DNA from: Paracoccus litorisediminis
GTDB lineage: Bacteria > Pseudomonadota > Alphaproteobacteria > Rhodobacterales > Rhodobacteraceae
DNA: 64,000 nt
Assembly (NCBI RefSeq): GCF_009711205.1
Contig: NZ_WMIG01000002.1
Span: 62,001-126,000, forward strand
Reading direction: 5' to 3'
A program made the position numbers and the translations under genes. Positions 1 to 9,793 of the stretch are shown in pieces. Positions within the stretch are counted from its first letter, which is position 1, and every line of letters starts with the position of its first letter. The notes beneath the pieces are model-generated. The model was not told the origin of the DNA. It saw only the letters and a list, made by a program, of their open reading frames with translations, and searched no databases.

Positions 1-420
1 CTGTCGATCGGAGAGACTGACGCGCAGGACGCATTTGCCGCGCAATGGGGGACGAAACTTACGCTGCCGCATCTGCGCGGGCGCCTTGCGCCGCTACAGA
101 CCGGCATGGACTGGCAGGGGTTGCGGGTGCTGGCCTTTGCCGGCATCGGCCATCCCGAGAAGTTCTTCGCCACGCTGCGCAGCCTGGGGGCCGAGATCGC
201 ACGGGCGGAACCGCTTGAGGATCACCAGCCCTTCACCCCTGCCCTGCTGACCCGGCTGGAGACCGAGGCGCGGCTGTCCCGCGCCCAGTTGGTCACCACC
301 GAAAAGGACGCCGCCCGCCTGCCGCGCAGCTTCCGTCCGCAGGTTCTGGCCCTGCCCGTCCGGCTGGAGTTGCAGGATGCAGCCCCGCTGGACGAGAGGC
401 TTCAGGCGCTGGGGTTGTGA
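1..420 (+). CDS. lpxK: Tetraacyldisaccharide 4'-kinase LpxK, C-terminal part
   Basis: Partial gene; the reading frame is open from base 1, so the start lies to the left of the window. About 139 C-terminal residues are visible. LpxK phosphorylates the 4' position of the lipid A disaccharide at the inner membrane. Supporting features are the segment [14 protein letters not shown], the following LRSLGAEI, and the TTEKDAARL motif near the end, all typical of the LpxK C-terminal half. The Walker A region is outside the window. The last 19 bases overlap, tail to tail, the CoA-transferase gene on the other strand. Confidence 0.93.
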   Translation: MSIGETDAQDAFAAQWGTKLTLPHLRGRLAPLQTGMDWQGLRVLAFAGIGHPEKFFATLRSLGAEIARAEPLEDHQPFTPALLTRLETEARLSRAQLVTTEKDAARLPRSFRPQVLALPVRLELQDAAPLDERLQALGL

Positions 421-1526
421 TCGCCCTCGCCCAGCCGTGGCGAGGCCCGATCCAATGACAGTTCGGCCTCGGAAAAGCGGATGGGCAGGCGCAGCCCCGG
501 CACGCCCTGCGGCGAAATCCGCAAGCCCCGCGCCATAATCTGCGGGTCGGCAAAGACATCCGCCATGTCGTTGATCGGTCCGGCAGGGACGCCTTCGGCC
601 TCCAATGCGGCCAGAAGATCGTCGCGCGTCCATGTCACGGTCACGGCGGACAGCGCCGCGCTCAGCGCCTCGCGATTGGCGATGCGGTCGGCATTGCTGG
701 CATAGGCGGGCGCATCGGCCAGCGCAGGCAGGCCTAGGACCGCACACAGCCGCCGATATTGCCCATCATTCCCGGTCGCGATGATGATCCAGCCATCGGC
801 GCAGTCAAAGACCGCATAGGGCACAAGGTTCGGATGGGCATTGCCCAGCCGCGACGGCGCCTTGCCGGTGGCCAGATAGTTCATCGCCTGATTGGCCATG
901 ACAGTGGTTGCCACGTCGAACAGCGCCATGTCGACATGCTGCCCGCGCCCGGTCGCGTTGCGTTGGTTCAGCGCGGCAAGGATGCCCACGACCGAATAGA
1001 CGCCGGTAAAGATGTCCACCACCGCCACGCCGACCTTTTGCGGCTGGGCGTCAGGTTCGCCGGTGACGCTCATCAGCCCGGACATGCCCTGAATGATGTA
1101 GTCATAGCCCGCGCGATGCGCGTAAGGCCCGGTCTGACCGAAACCGGTCACGCTGCAATAGACCAGCCGCGGGTTCAGGCCGACAAGGCTGGCATAGTCG
1201 AGCCCGTATTTCGCAAGGCCGCCGACCTTGAAGTTCTCGATGACCACATCGGCATCCGCGATCAACTCGCGGACCTTGGCCTGCCCTTCTGGGGTGCGGA
1301 AATCGGCCGTGACCGAGCGCTTGCCGCGATTGGTCGTATGGAAATAGGCCGCTGCCCGCTCGCCCTCATGCTCGATGAAAGGGGGACCCCAGCGTCGGGT
1401 ATCGTCCCCTTCCGGAGCCTCGACCTTGATGACCTCGGCCCCCAGATCGGCAAGGATCTGGCCGGCCCAGGGACCGGCCAGAATACGGGCAAGCTCGACG
1501 ACCTTCAGGCCGGCAAGCGGGGTCAT
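402..1526 (-). CDS. CaiB/BaiF family (class III) CoA-transferase
   Basis: 374 residues, close to the usual 380-400 of this family. The N-terminus ([20 protein letters not shown]) and the run [12 protein letters not shown] are the standard family III CoA-transferase opening. A candidate catalytic aspartate sits at residue 171 in VVDIFTG, matching the position of Asp169 in formyl-CoA transferase. These enzymes move CoA between acids; the acid here cannot be told from sequence. Its ATG shares one base with the stop of the upstream dsbA-like gene (TAATG), so translation is probably coupled, although the two functions have no obvious link. It overlaps lpxK tail to tail. Confidence 0.9.
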   Translation of the reverse strand: MTPLAGLKVVELARILAGPWAGQILADLGAEVIKVEAPEGDDTRRWGPPFIEHEGERAAAYFHTTNRGKRSVTADFRTPEGQAKVRELIADADVVIENFKVGGLAKYGLDYASLVGLNPRLVYCSVTGFGQTGPYAHRAGYDYIIQGMSGLMSVTGEPDAQPQKVGVAVVDIFTGVYSVVGILAALNQRNATGRGQHVDMALFDVATTVMANQAMNYLATGKAPSRLGNAHPNLVPYAVFDCADGWIIIATGNDGQYRRLCAVLGLPALADAPAYASNADRIANREALSAALSAVTVTWTRDDLLAALEAEGVPAGPINDMADVFADPQIMARGLRISPQGVPGLRLPIRFSEAELSLDRASPRLGEGDHNPSA

Positions 1527-2188
1527 TACTTCTTCTCGGCCTCGGCGATCTTGGCGTCGATGATCTTCTTCATGTCATCCCAAGGCTGGTTCTGGACCGT
1601 TTCGCCCGCGATGATGAAGGTCGGCGTACCTTCGATCTTGTCGGCGGTCGCGTTCTTCTGGAAGGTGGCGACCAGATTGGCGACCTGCTGCTTGTCGGCC
1701 CAGCAAGCATCCATCTGCTCGGGCGTCATGCCGGCCTTGGCACCGACCTTGCGCAGGTTCGCGGCGATCTCATCGCCCGATTTCGCGTTCAGCCAGGTTT
1801 TCTGATCGTCGAACAGCAGATCCGAGACGGCGTAGTATTTCGAGTCACCGCCGCAGCGCGCCAGGATACCCGCCCACAGGCCCACCGCGTCGAAATAGAC
1901 ATCGCGCTGAATGAACTTGACCTTGCCGGTCTCGATATACTCGGCCTTCAGCTTGGGCCAGTTTTCCTCATGGAAAGCCGCGCAATGGCTGCAAGTGAAG
2001 CTGGCATATTCGACGATCGTGACCGGGGCGTCGGCATTGCCCAGCGCGATATCCTCAAGGATCTTGCCCTCGGGCATCTGCTCCTCGGCGGGCGCGGGCT
2101 GGGCTTCTTGCGCCATGACCGGCGAGACCACGGAAAAGGCCAGCGCGGCCGTGGCGGCAGCGATCAGGGAACGGCGGGTGGAAATCAT
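1526..2188 (-). CDS. DsbA-family periplasmic thiol-disulfide oxidoreductase
   Basis: 220 residues with an N-terminal signal peptide ending at about VMAQ (residue 27). The thioredoxin-fold active site is Cys66-Ser-His-Cys69, and the cis-proline loop is GTPTF in the C-terminal third. Layout and length fit the alphaproteobacterial DsbA-like group that oxidises periplasmic proteins. A reductase or isomerase role cannot be excluded from the CSHC motif. The start overlaps the stop of the DUF721 gene by 4 bases, and its own stop overlaps the CoA-transferase start, giving a three-gene leftward unit that begins at dciA. Confidence 0.9.
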   Translation of the reverse strand: MISTRRSLIAAATAALAFSVVSPVMAQEAQPAPAEEQMPEGKILEDIALGNADAPVTIVEYASFTCSHCAAFHEENWPKLKAEYIETGKVKFIQRDVYFDAVGLWAGILARCGGDSKYYAVSDLLFDDQKTWLNAKSGDEIAANLRKVGAKAGMTPEQMDACWADKQQVANLVATFQKNATADKIEGTPTFIIAGETVQNQPWDDMKKIIDAKIAEAEKK

Positions 2189-2739
2189 GAATTGGCCTTT
2201 CGGTCGTTGGTGTCCCGGCGGGACAGGATGTTCAGCGCCATCTGCCGCATCGCGGCCGAAAGCTGGGGATCGTCGAAATCCTGCGCGATTGCTTCCGCGC
2301 GGGCGATGCGGGCGGGATCGGGTGGCGCCGTCCGGCGCGGAGCGGCAAAGCCCGCCTGTTCTTCGGCAAAGCCATTCGCATCGGCAAATCCGGTGGGCGC
2401 GGTCTGGGTCAGGCTGATCCGCGACACCGCGTTGAAGCCATAGCAGGCGTTCACCTTCTGGCGGATCTGTTCCAGCTGCATGTTGATCATCGGCGCGCGC
2501 GCGCCCGCGACCAGCAGCGTCAGGGTCGCGCCGAAGCCCTTGCCATGGCTGATCTTGACGGGGCGGGCATGGGCTGCGATCTCGGGGCCGACCACCTCGG
2601 CCCAGTTGGTCAGCAGCCGCGCGACGGCAAAGCCGCGCTGCTCACCCACCGAGCGGACCCGGTGCGCGACAAGATTTGCTGCGGCCTCGAACCCGCGCAT
2701 CCGACGGCGCGGTGAACTATCGGGTTTCTTCTGGGCCAT
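2185..2739 (-). CDS. DUF721 (DciA-like) protein
   Basis: 184 residues. The N-terminal half contains the DUF721 pattern: a basic start, VGEQRGFAVARLLTNWAEVVG, then GATLTLLVAGARAPMIN with a predicted KH-like fold. The C-terminal 60 residues are low in complexity. The DUF721 family includes DciA, which handles loading of the replicative helicase DnaB in bacteria that lack DnaC. This gene is a plausible DciA but has not been shown to be one. It is head to head with mutY across 74 bases. No convincing Shine-Dalgarno precedes the ATG, so it may be leaderless or start slightly differently. Confidence 0.75.
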   Translation of the reverse strand: MAQKKPDSSPRRRMRGFEAAANLVAHRVRSVGEQRGFAVARLLTNWAEVVGPEIAAHARPVKISHGKGFGATLTLLVAGARAPMINMQLEQIRQKVNACYGFNAVSRISLTQTAPTGFADANGFAEEQAGFAAPRRTAPPDPARIARAEAIAQDFDDPQLSAAMRQMALNILSRRDTNDRKANS

Positions 2740-2813
2740 AGGGTGACCATGTGATTAAGCTGCGCGCAGTCTGGACCGAGCCGCGCGCGGACGCCAGAGC
2801 GGAGTACTGAAAA

Positions 2814-3881
2814 TTGCGTGACTCGAGGGTGATATCGGCGGAATTGCTGGACTGGTATGACCGCCATGCCCGCGTCCTGCCATGGCGCATGCCGCCCGGT
2901 CAGGGGCGCGCCGATCCCTATCGCGTCTGGCTGTCCGAGGTGATGCTGCAGCAGACCACCGTCGTCGCGGTGAAATCCTATTTCGAGCGCTTCACCCAGC
3001 TATGGCCCACCGTACAGGATCTGGCCGCAGCGCCGGATGATCAGGTCATGGCCGAATGGGCGGGCCTTGGATATTACGCCCGCGCCCGCAATCTTGTCGC
3101 CTGCGCCCGTGCCGTCGCCGCCTTGGGGCAGTTTCCCGACACGCGTGAGGGGCTGGCGGCGCTGCCCGGCATCGGTCCCTATACCTCGGCCGCGATCGGC
3201 GCGATCGCCTTTGACCGCCCCGAGACGGTGGTGGACGGCAATGTCGAGCGGGTGATTTCTCGCCTGCATGCGCTTGAGGAACCGCTGCCCGCCTCTAAGC
3301 CCGAGATCTATCGCCTTGCCGCCGCGCAGACCCCCACCTTGCGCCCCGGCGATTACGCGCAGGCGATGATGGATCTGGGCGCGACCATCTGCACCCCGCG
3401 CAGCCCGGCCTGCGGCATCTGCCCGGTCATCGAATTCTGTCAGGCGCGCCGGCTGGGCATCGCCGCCGAACTGCCGCGCAAGATGCCGAAAAAGGCCAAG
3501 CCGCAAAGGCAGGGCACGGTCTGGATCGGCTTTTCCGGCAGCAGCGTGCTGGTCGAAACCCGGCCCGACAAGGGGCTTCTGGGCGGGACGCTGGCCTTCC
3601 CCTCGGCGGGCTGGGACGGCTCCGACCTGCCGCCGCCCGCGCTGGCCGACTGGCACGAGCTGGGCCTTGTTCGTCATGTCTTTACCCATTTCGCGCTGGA
3701 CCTGACCGTGATGACGGCCGAGTTGACCCTGCCCCCCGAAAGGGGCAGGCTGGTGCCGCTTGGCGAATTCAGCGCCACCGCTCTGCCCGGCCTGATGCGC
3801 AAGGCATGGGCGCTGGCCCGCCCCAATCCAGCCCGCCCCGCGACGACCCGTCGCCATGGCAAGCCGACCTCAGAAACGTGA
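2814..3881 (+). CDS. mutY: A/G-specific adenine glycosylase MutY
   Basis: 355 residues. MutY removes adenine mispaired with 8-oxoguanine. Visible are the catalytic Glu42 in SEVMLQQTTV, the helix-hairpin-helix LPGIGPYTSAAIG (residues 118-130), the catalytic Asp141 in VVDGNVERV, and the 4Fe-4S loop Cys193-X6-Cys200-X2-Cys203-X5-Cys209. The C-terminal 140 residues form the NUDIX-like 8-oxoG recognition domain. I chose the TTG at 2814 because GGAG lies 9 bases upstream; a GTG at 2829 is the alternative. It is divergent from the dciA-like gene and followed 10 bases later by alkB, so the two may be co-transcribed. Confidence 0.95.
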   Translation: MRDSRVISAELLDWYDRHARVLPWRMPPGQGRADPYRVWLSEVMLQQTTVVAVKSYFERFTQLWPTVQDLAAAPDDQVMAEWAGLGYYARARNLVACARAVAALGQFPDTREGLAALPGIGPYTSAAIGAIAFDRPETVVDGNVERVISRLHALEEPLPASKPEIYRLAAAQTPTLRPGDYAQAMMDLGATICTPRSPACGICPVIEFCQARRLGIAAELPRKMPKKAKPQRQGTVWIGFSGSSVLVETRPDKGLLGGTLAFPSAGWDGSDLPPPALADWHELGLVRHVFTHFALDLTVMTAELTLPPERGRLVPLGEFSATALPGLMRKAWALARPNPARPATTRRHGKPTSET

Positions 3882-3891
3882 TGGTTGACCG

Positions 3892-5028
3892 ATGCAAACC
3901 GCCTTTCGTGCCCGACTGATCGACGCCCTGCCCTTCTGGCTGTCTTTGGGCATGGTCCCGTTGGCCTACATTGCCGCGCGTTTCGGCGGCTGGTGGTGGG
4001 CCCTGATGCCGCTTTATGCATGGTACCTGATGACCATGCTGGACGCAGTGCTTGGCCTGAACGACGAAAACCCCGACACCGAAACGCCCGAGGCGCAGCT
4101 GTTCTGGTATCGCGCCATCACCGTGATCTGGTTCCCCATCCAGTTCGCGATGATCTTTGGCGGCATCTGGTTCGCCACCCGCAGCGGCTTGTCGGGATGG
4201 GAAAAGCTGGGCCTGTTCTTTGGCATCGGCATCGCCTCGGGAACAATCGGCATCGTTTACTCCCATGAACTGCTGCACCAGAAGAACCCGGTCGAGCGCT
4301 GGCTGGGCGACCTGCTGCTGGCCTCGACGCTTTATTCGCATTTCCGCACCGAACACCTTCTGGTTCATCACAGCTGGGTCGCCACCCCGCGCGATGCTGT
4401 TTCCGCCCGCTACAATGAGGGCTTCTTTCGCTATTTCCTGCGCGTGCTGATGGAATGCCCGAAAAGCGCTTGGGCGGCCGAAACCCGCAGGCTGGCCCGT
4501 GCCGGGCGGTCTAAATTCGACCGCCGTAACCCCTTCTGGCGCTACGGCACCCTGCAACTGGGGATGCTGGCGCTGGCGTTGCTGCTTGGCGGCTGGCAGG
4601 GGCTGGGCCTGTTCATCTGGCAGGCTTTCATCGCCGTCTGGCAGCTGGAGCTGACCAATTACGTCGAACATTACGGCCTGACCCGCAAGCATCTGGGCAA
4701 TGGCCGCTACGAACATGTCCTGCCCCGGCACAGCTGGAATTCGTCGCATACGGCGACGAACTGGCTGCTGATCAACCTGCAGCGCCATTCCGACCATCAT
4801 TACAAGCCCGACCGCCGCTTTCCCCTGCTGCAGACCTATGATCAGGAACAGGCCCCACAACTGCCGCTGGGCTATCCGGCCATGACCTTCCTTGCGATGA
4901 TCCCGCCGCTATGGCGTCGGCGGATGAACCCCCGCGTCCGGGCGTGGCGGCGGCAATTCTATCCCGAGATCGCGGATTGGTCGGAATACAACCGCGGCAC
5001 CCTGCCCCAGCCGCGCAACGCGCTATAA
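3892..5028 (+). CDS. alkB: AlkB-type membrane alkane 1-monooxygenase
   Basis: 378 residues with about six hydrophobic segments. The integral-membrane di-iron hydroxylase histidine boxes are present: HELLH (125-129), HLLVHH (155-160) and LQRHSDHH (about 296-303), plus the AlkB signature NYVEHYGL near residue 258. AlkB enzymes hydroxylate medium-chain alkanes at a terminal carbon, using electrons from rubredoxin. Neither rubredoxin nor rubredoxin reductase is encoded in the window, nor is a rubredoxin domain fused to the C-terminus. The substrate could be an alkane or another terminal methyl group. It follows mutY closely and ends against the ccrM terminator. Confidence 0.88.
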   Translation: MQTAFRARLIDALPFWLSLGMVPLAYIAARFGGWWWALMPLYAWYLMTMLDAVLGLNDENPDTETPEAQLFWYRAITVIWFPIQFAMIFGGIWFATRSGLSGWEKLGLFFGIGIASGTIGIVYSHELLHQKNPVERWLGDLLLASTLYSHFRTEHLLVHHSWVATPRDAVSARYNEGFFRYFLRVLMECPKSAWAAETRRLARAGRSKFDRRNPFWRYGTLQLGMLALALLLGGWQGLGLFIWQAFIAVWQLELTNYVEHYGLTRKHLGNGRYEHVLPRHSWNSSHTATNWLLINLQRHSDHHYKPDRRFPLLQTYDQEQAPQLPLGYPAMTFLAMIPPLWRRRMNPRVRAWRRQFYPEIADWSEYNRGTLPQPRNAL

Positions 5029-5032
5029 AAAA

Positions 5033-5062
5033 CCCCGTCCGGCGGCTCTCCGCAGGACGGGG
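5033..5062 (-). terminator. Intrinsic terminator downstream of ccrM
   Basis: A perfect 8-base inverted repeat (CCCCGTCC at 5033-5040, GGACGGGG at 5055-5062) is followed, reading leftward, by a run of six U (A-run at 5027-5032). It suits the leftward ccrM transcript. On the other strand it may also help stop alkB transcripts, though there is no T-run on that side. Confidence 0.75.
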
Positions 5063-5115
5063 CAAGGCGGTCCCGGCCGCACCAGAGCACGCGGCTTGGG
5101 GACACGGCGAAAACC

Positions 5116-6246
<1,131 letters not shown>

Positions 6247-6298
6247 TCACTGCCTCGGATTTCGGCTGCTTTGTGGCCGATCTTGTTGGGCAGATGAT

Positions 6299-6337
6299 GA
6301 TTCACGACTGATTCGGCGTCAAATTCTTTTTTGAATC
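6299..6337. promoter_or_regulatory. Cluster of three GANTC sites in the ccrM leader
   Basis: GATTC at 6299-6303, GATTC at 6310-6314 and GAATC at 6333-6337 lie within 39 bases, 50-90 bases upstream of the ccrM ATG. The third overlaps the rnhB stop codon. GANTC is rare in GC-rich DNA, so three in this space is unlikely by chance. In Caulobacter the ccrM promoter region itself contains GANTC sites whose methylation state affects expression. The same logic is inferred here. Confidence 0.6.
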
Positions 6338-6968
6338 AAGAACTTGTCAACAGGCCTTTACACAAGATGTTGTGGACGGGTGCAAAGCTGCGCCTATGAT
6401 GTGGGGTCACGCCCAGATCTAGCAGGGCTTGGCGATGACTTGCCGTAGGGTAACCTGCATTCCCTTCCCAGCCGTAACCGGGGTGCTGTTGCGCCAAATC
6501 CACCATGATGCGATCACGCGCCACTTTCGCAAGGATCGAGGCCGCCGCAATCGACAGGCTGCGCGCGTCGCCCTTTACCACGGCCTGCCCCGGCATCTCC
6601 AGCCCGCGGGGCAGCATATTGCCGTCGACAAGCGCCAGACAAGGCCGCTGTCGCAGCCCGGCTATCGCCCGACACATCGCCAGATGCGAGGCGCGCAGGA
6701 TGTTCAAGTCGTCGATTTCCTCGACGCTGGCATGGGCGATGGCCCAGTCGCAGCAGACCATTATTTGGTCCGCCAGCGCATCGCGGCGCTTGGCGGTCAG
6801 CTTCTTTGAATCGTTCAAACCCTCGGGGATGCAGTCGGGGTAAAGGATCACCGCCGCCGCCGTCACCGGCCCGGCCAGCGGGCCCCGCCCGACCTCATCG
6901 ACCCCGGCGACGTGTCGCGCGCCGCGCTGGATCGCCTCGGCCTCAAGCGCATAGTCCGGCGCGCTCAT
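6336..6968 (-). CDS. rnhB: Ribonuclease HII
   Basis: 210 residues. RNase HII cuts the RNA strand at single ribonucleotides and RNA-DNA hybrids in DNA. The metal-binding opening [15 protein letters not shown] (Asp24, Glu25) is intact. LALVDGN supplies the third acidic residue, and [14 protein letters not shown] is the conserved helix carrying the fourth site. Length is normal for the family. Its start overlaps the allA stop by 4 bases, so rnhB is the distal gene of an allA-rnhB unit. The downstream neighbour ccrM begins only 90 bases away on the same strand. Confidence 0.95.
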   Translation of the reverse strand: MSAPDYALEAEAIQRGARHVAGVDEVGRGPLAGPVTAAAVILYPDCIPEGLNDSKKLTAKRRDALADQIMVCCDWAIAHASVEEIDDLNILRASHLAMCRAIAGLRQRPCLALVDGNMLPRGLEMPGQAVVKGDARSLSIAAASILAKVARDRIMVDLAQQHPGYGWEGNAGYPTASHRQALLDLGVTPHHRRSFAPVHNILCKGLLTSS

Positions 6969-7444
6969 GGCAGGACCGTCACCGGCGCGATGGAGACTTC
7001 CTCAAGATTCACGCCCGCGCCCTCGCGGTCAACGACCAGAAAATCCGCGGCCCGATCAAGTGGCGTCAGTACCCCGTGCCAGACCCCGGCGCGCAGGTTC
7101 ACCCCCATGCCTGCGGGCACAAGGAAGGCCAGCGCCGTACCCGGCCGCCCGCCATCATCCGGCGCAACGATCGACAACCACGCATCCGGACCCAGCGGAA
7201 AGAACGCCTGCGAGCCCAGCGGATGACGCTCCAGCAAGGTGCAGTCATAGGGCAGGCTCACCGGCTCGGACCGAAAGATCGAGATGATCGCCTCGCCCCC
7301 CGACCGCTCGACAGTGGCCAGCGCGTGGTGACGCTCGCAGCGTCCGGCATTGATCATCTTCGTGGGCTGGTCGCGCGGTGCCAGAAGCTCACCGAAGGGC
7401 GCGAATTCCTCGGCCGTGATCGGCCGGATCTTGATGCTGCTCAT
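6965..7444 (-). CDS. allA: Ureidoglycolate lyase AllA
   Basis: 159 residues, the usual length for AllA, which releases urea and glyoxylate from ureidoglycolate in allantoin breakdown. Family features include the start [13 protein letters not shown], the segment [15 protein letters not shown], and the cupin metal/ligand region [16 protein letters not shown]. No other purine-degradation gene lies in the window, so this gene is separated from its pathway or serves another ureido acid. The start is preceded by an intergenic repeat (7446-7490) rather than a clear Shine-Dalgarno. It is translationally coupled to rnhB. Confidence 0.88.
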   Translation of the reverse strand: MSSIKIRPITAEEFAPFGELLAPRDQPTKMINAGRCERHHALATVERSGGEAIISIFRSEPVSLPYDCTLLERHPLGSQAFFPLGPDAWLSIVAPDDGGRPGTALAFLVPAGMGVNLRAGVWHGVLTPLDRAADFLVVDREGAGVNLEEVSIAPVTVLP

Positions 7445-7445
7445 G

Positions 7446-7490
7446 TTCTTTCTTGTCCAAATATCCCGGGGGTACGGGGGCAGAGCCCCC
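7446..7490 (-). repeat. Intergenic palindromic repeat, copy 1
   Basis: Fills most of the 55-base gap between the MFS stop and the allA start. Read on the plus strand it has a TTCTTTCTTG block, AAATATCCCGGGGG, a 3-base spacer, then the palindrome GGGGGCAGAGCCCCC (7476-7490). Copy 2 at 35514-35571 shares 25 of the first 27 bases and all 15 of the palindrome, and also sits directly after the stop of a leftward gene. The hairpin could act as a terminator for the MFS gene. Confidence 0.8.
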
Positions 7491-7499
7491 GCTTATCGC

Positions 7500-8690
7500 T
7501 CAGGAATGCTTCATCCTCGGCAGGAACACCGTCAACAGCCCCATCAGAGGAAGGTATGAACACAATTTATAGACAAACTCGATCCCCTTGGCATCGGCCA
7601 GCACCCCCAGAACCGCCGCAGCGATCCCGCCCATGCCAAAGGCAAAGCCAAAGAAAATGCCCGCGATCAGCCCGGTACGCCCCGGCACCAGCTCTTGCGC
7701 AAACACCACGATGGCCGGAAAGGCCGAGGCCAGGATCAGCCCGATGATCACGGTCAGCACCCCGGTCGCCGCCAGCCCGACATGCGGCAGCGCAAGGGTA
7801 AAGGGCAGGATGCCCAGGATCGAGAACCAGATCACCTTGAGCGGCCCGACCTTGTCGCCCAACAGCCCGCCCAGCATCACCCCCGCCGCCATGCCGCCAA
7901 GGAACAGGAACAGCATCAGCTGCGCCTGCTGCGTCGACAGCCCGAATTTCTCGATCAGGAAGAAGGTGTAATAGCTGGAAATGCTGGCCGTGTAGATGTT
8001 CTTGGTGAAGGTCAGCAGCGCCAGAACAACGATGGCCATGATCACCCGCCCGCGCGACAGCGACAGATGCGCGGTGCCCCGTGCGCCCGCAGCCTTCCGC
8101 CGCCCCTCGGCCCAGGCCCCGATTCGCCACAGGATGGCCGACCCCAACATCGCCGCCGCCGAGAACAGCGCGATCGAGGGCCGTCCCAGCGGCACCACGA
8201 CAAAGGCCGCCAGCAGCGGGCCAAGCGCCGTGCCGAAATTTCCGCCCAGCTGGAACAGCGACTGCGCCGTGCCGAATTTCCCGCCCGAGGCGATCCGCGC
8301 CACGCGCGAGCTTTCGGGATGGAACACCGCCGAACCGACACCAATCAGCATCGCGCCGGTCAGCAGCACCCAATATTCATGCGCGAGCGCCAGCAGCAGC
8401 ACGCCCACAAAGGTCGATCCCATGCCCACTGCCAGCGATTTCGGCATCGGGTTCTTGTCGGTGATCGCGCCCACCACCGGCTGCAGCAATGATGCCGTCA
8501 CCTGAAAGGCAAAGGTCATCATCCCGATCTGCCAATAGGACAGGGTGAACTCCTCGCGTAGCAGCGGATAGATCGCCGCCAGCATGGATTGCATGACATC
8601 GTTGATCATGTGGCAGGCACTGATCGCCACCAGCACGGACCATGCCGTGGTTGCGGGACCCGGCGCCCGGAATGCCGTTGCTTCCGACAC
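7500..8690 (-). CDS. MFS efflux transporter, fosmidomycin-resistance (Fsr) type
   Basis: About 396 residues with 12 predicted membrane segments. The segment CHMINDVMQSMLAAIYPLL and, later, VGSAVFHPESSRVA are characteristic of Fsr-type major-facilitator pumps; the mid-loop has short basic stretches. Fsr exports fosmidomycin in E. coli, but the native substrate of most homologues is unknown. I prefer the GTG at 8690 because AGAGG lies 7 bases upstream. An upstream in-frame ATG at 8720 would add 10 residues. The gene is divergent from a GntR-family regulator, which may control it, and ends at an intergenic palindromic repeat. Confidence 0.85.
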   Translation of the reverse strand: MSEATAFRAPGPATTAWSVLVAISACHMINDVMQSMLAAIYPLLREEFTLSYWQIGMMTFAFQVTASLLQPVVGAITDKNPMPKSLAVGMGSTFVGVLLLALAHEYWVLLTGAMLIGVGSAVFHPESSRVARIASGGKFGTAQSLFQLGGNFGTALGPLLAAFVVVPLGRPSIALFSAAAMLGSAILWRIGAWAEGRRKAAGARGTAHLSLSRGRVIMAIVVLALLTFTKNIYTASISSYYTFFLIEKFGLSTQQAQLMLFLFLGGMAAGVMLGGLLGDKVGPLKVIWFSILGILPFTLALPHVGLAATGVLTVIIGLILASAFPAIVVFAQELVPGRTGLIAGIFFGFAFGMGGIAAAVLGVLADAKGIEFVYKLCSYLPLMGLLTVFLPRMKHS

Positions 8691-8854
8691 GTGTGAACCT
8701 CTTGCTGAGTGCCGGGACATTCTGCCCCGGCCCCCGGAATGTCAACTCACGGGGCAATCGTCGGAAGAGGTTAACGAAACACTTGACCTGTGCAGTCATA
8801 TCGCGTCAAAAACTTGTCGCATGAGTTAATTTCGTTCCCGACGGATTTTGCATT

Positions 8855-8872
8855 TCCGGGTTTTCAACCGGA
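8855..8872. promoter_or_regulatory. Inverted repeat in the MFS/GntR divergent region
   Basis: TCCGG at 8855-8859 and CCGGA at 8868-8872 are separated by 8 bases (GTTTTCAA). The repeat lies in the 244-base space between the divergent MFS and GntR genes. It is a candidate operator for the regulator, on position and symmetry only. A TTGACC at about 8783 resembles a -35 box, but I see no good -10 after it. Confidence 0.25.
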
Positions 8873-8934
8873 CAAGTCATTCGCTGTCGACCGTATCGAG
8901 TCCCCGACACCCATACGGACATATTTAGAATCTT

Positions 8935-9684
8935 ATGACTCGACATACCCAAAGCTTCGCCACGGCAGCGGCCGTGCTTCCTCTTGGTTCCAAGCGCAAA
9001 GGCATGACCTGGCAGGCCGTTCAGGACATCGTGCTTGAGCGCATCCAGAACGGTATCTGGCCCGAGGGCGAGCTGATCCCCACCGAATGCGATCTGGCCG
9101 CCGAACTGGGCTGCGCCCGTGCCACCGTGAACCGCGCCATGCAGGCCCTAGCCGAAAATGGCGTGGTCGAACGTCGGCGCAAGGTCGGCACCCGCGTCGC
9201 GATCCACCCCCGCGTCCAGCTGGTCCGCACCCTGCTGCGCCGCGAGCTGGAGGCGGCCGGCCACGAATATGGCTACGAGCTTGTTTCCGCAACGGAAACC
9301 AATCCCCCCGCCGATGTCGCGCAGGCCATGATGCTGCGCAGTTCGGAAGTGCTGCTTTACAGCCGCGCGGTCTTCTACTCGGACGGTATTCCCTATTGCT
9401 GCGAAGAGCGCTGGACCAACACCTTCGCCGCCAAGGGGCTGGATGCTGCCGTGCTGGCAACCATCAGCCCTTGCGAGTGGCTGCTGGGCAATGTGCCCCT
9501 GAATCGGGCCAGCATGTCGGTGGGTGTGGCCACCGCGGATACGGGCTTTGTCGCCCCCGCGCTGAACCTGCCCAAGGACGATCCGGTGCTGCATCTGGAG
9601 CGGCTTGAATGGCTCAATAACATGCCGGTTTCGTTGTCGCGGCGCTATTTCCCGCGCGACCACCGCTTCGAAGGACAGATCTGA
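8935..9684 (+). CDS. GntR-family regulator, HutC/UTRA subfamily
   Basis: 249 residues. The N-terminal winged helix-turn-helix (about residues 25-95) contains LIPTECDLAAELGCARATVNRAMQ, the GntR signature, followed by NGVVERRRKVGTRV. The remaining 150 residues match the UTRA ligand-binding domain (LYSRAVFYSDGIPYCCEERW, then PLNRASMSVGVA). HutC-like members bind urocanate or other small molecules. No histidine-use gene is nearby, so the ligand is unknown. The best candidate target is the divergent MFS pump. A start at the ATG of 9004 is possible, because the first 23 residues are not conserved-looking and no Shine-Dalgarno precedes 8935. Confidence 0.85.
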   Translation: MTRHTQSFATAAAVLPLGSKRKGMTWQAVQDIVLERIQNGIWPEGELIPTECDLAAELGCARATVNRAMQALAENGVVERRRKVGTRVAIHPRVQLVRTLLRRELEAAGHEYGYELVSATETNPPADVAQAMMLRSSEVLLYSRAVFYSDGIPYCCEERWTNTFAAKGLDAAVLATISPCEWLLGNVPLNRASMSVGVATADTGFVAPALNLPKDDPVLHLERLEWLNNMPVSLSRRYFPRDHRFEGQI

Positions 9685-9693
9685 TCGCGAAAA

Positions 9694-9723
9694 GGGGCAA
9701 GTGGTAAACGCTTTACTTGCCCC
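9694..9723 (+). terminator. Stem-loop after the GntR regulator
   Basis: GGGGCAAGT (9694-9702) pairs perfectly with ACTTGCCCC (9715-9723) around a 12-base loop, starting 10 bases after the regulator's stop codon. There is no T-run, so it may be a weak or processing hairpin rather than a full intrinsic terminator. Confidence 0.45.
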
Positions 9724-9793
9724 GAAGCGCGGAACGGGCCAATGCTCGACATAACAGACAAGAAACGCAAAACAATAAAACCGGACATCGAGC

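Noticed and set aside
759..1805. Long open frame (348 residues) on the plus strand
   Set aside because: It is antisense to the CoA-transferase and dsbA-like genes, has no family features, and arises from GC-rich codon bias.
8935..9684. Histidine-utilisation repressor HutC proper
   Set aside because: The subfamily fits, but no hut genes are nearby, so the specific name is not justified.
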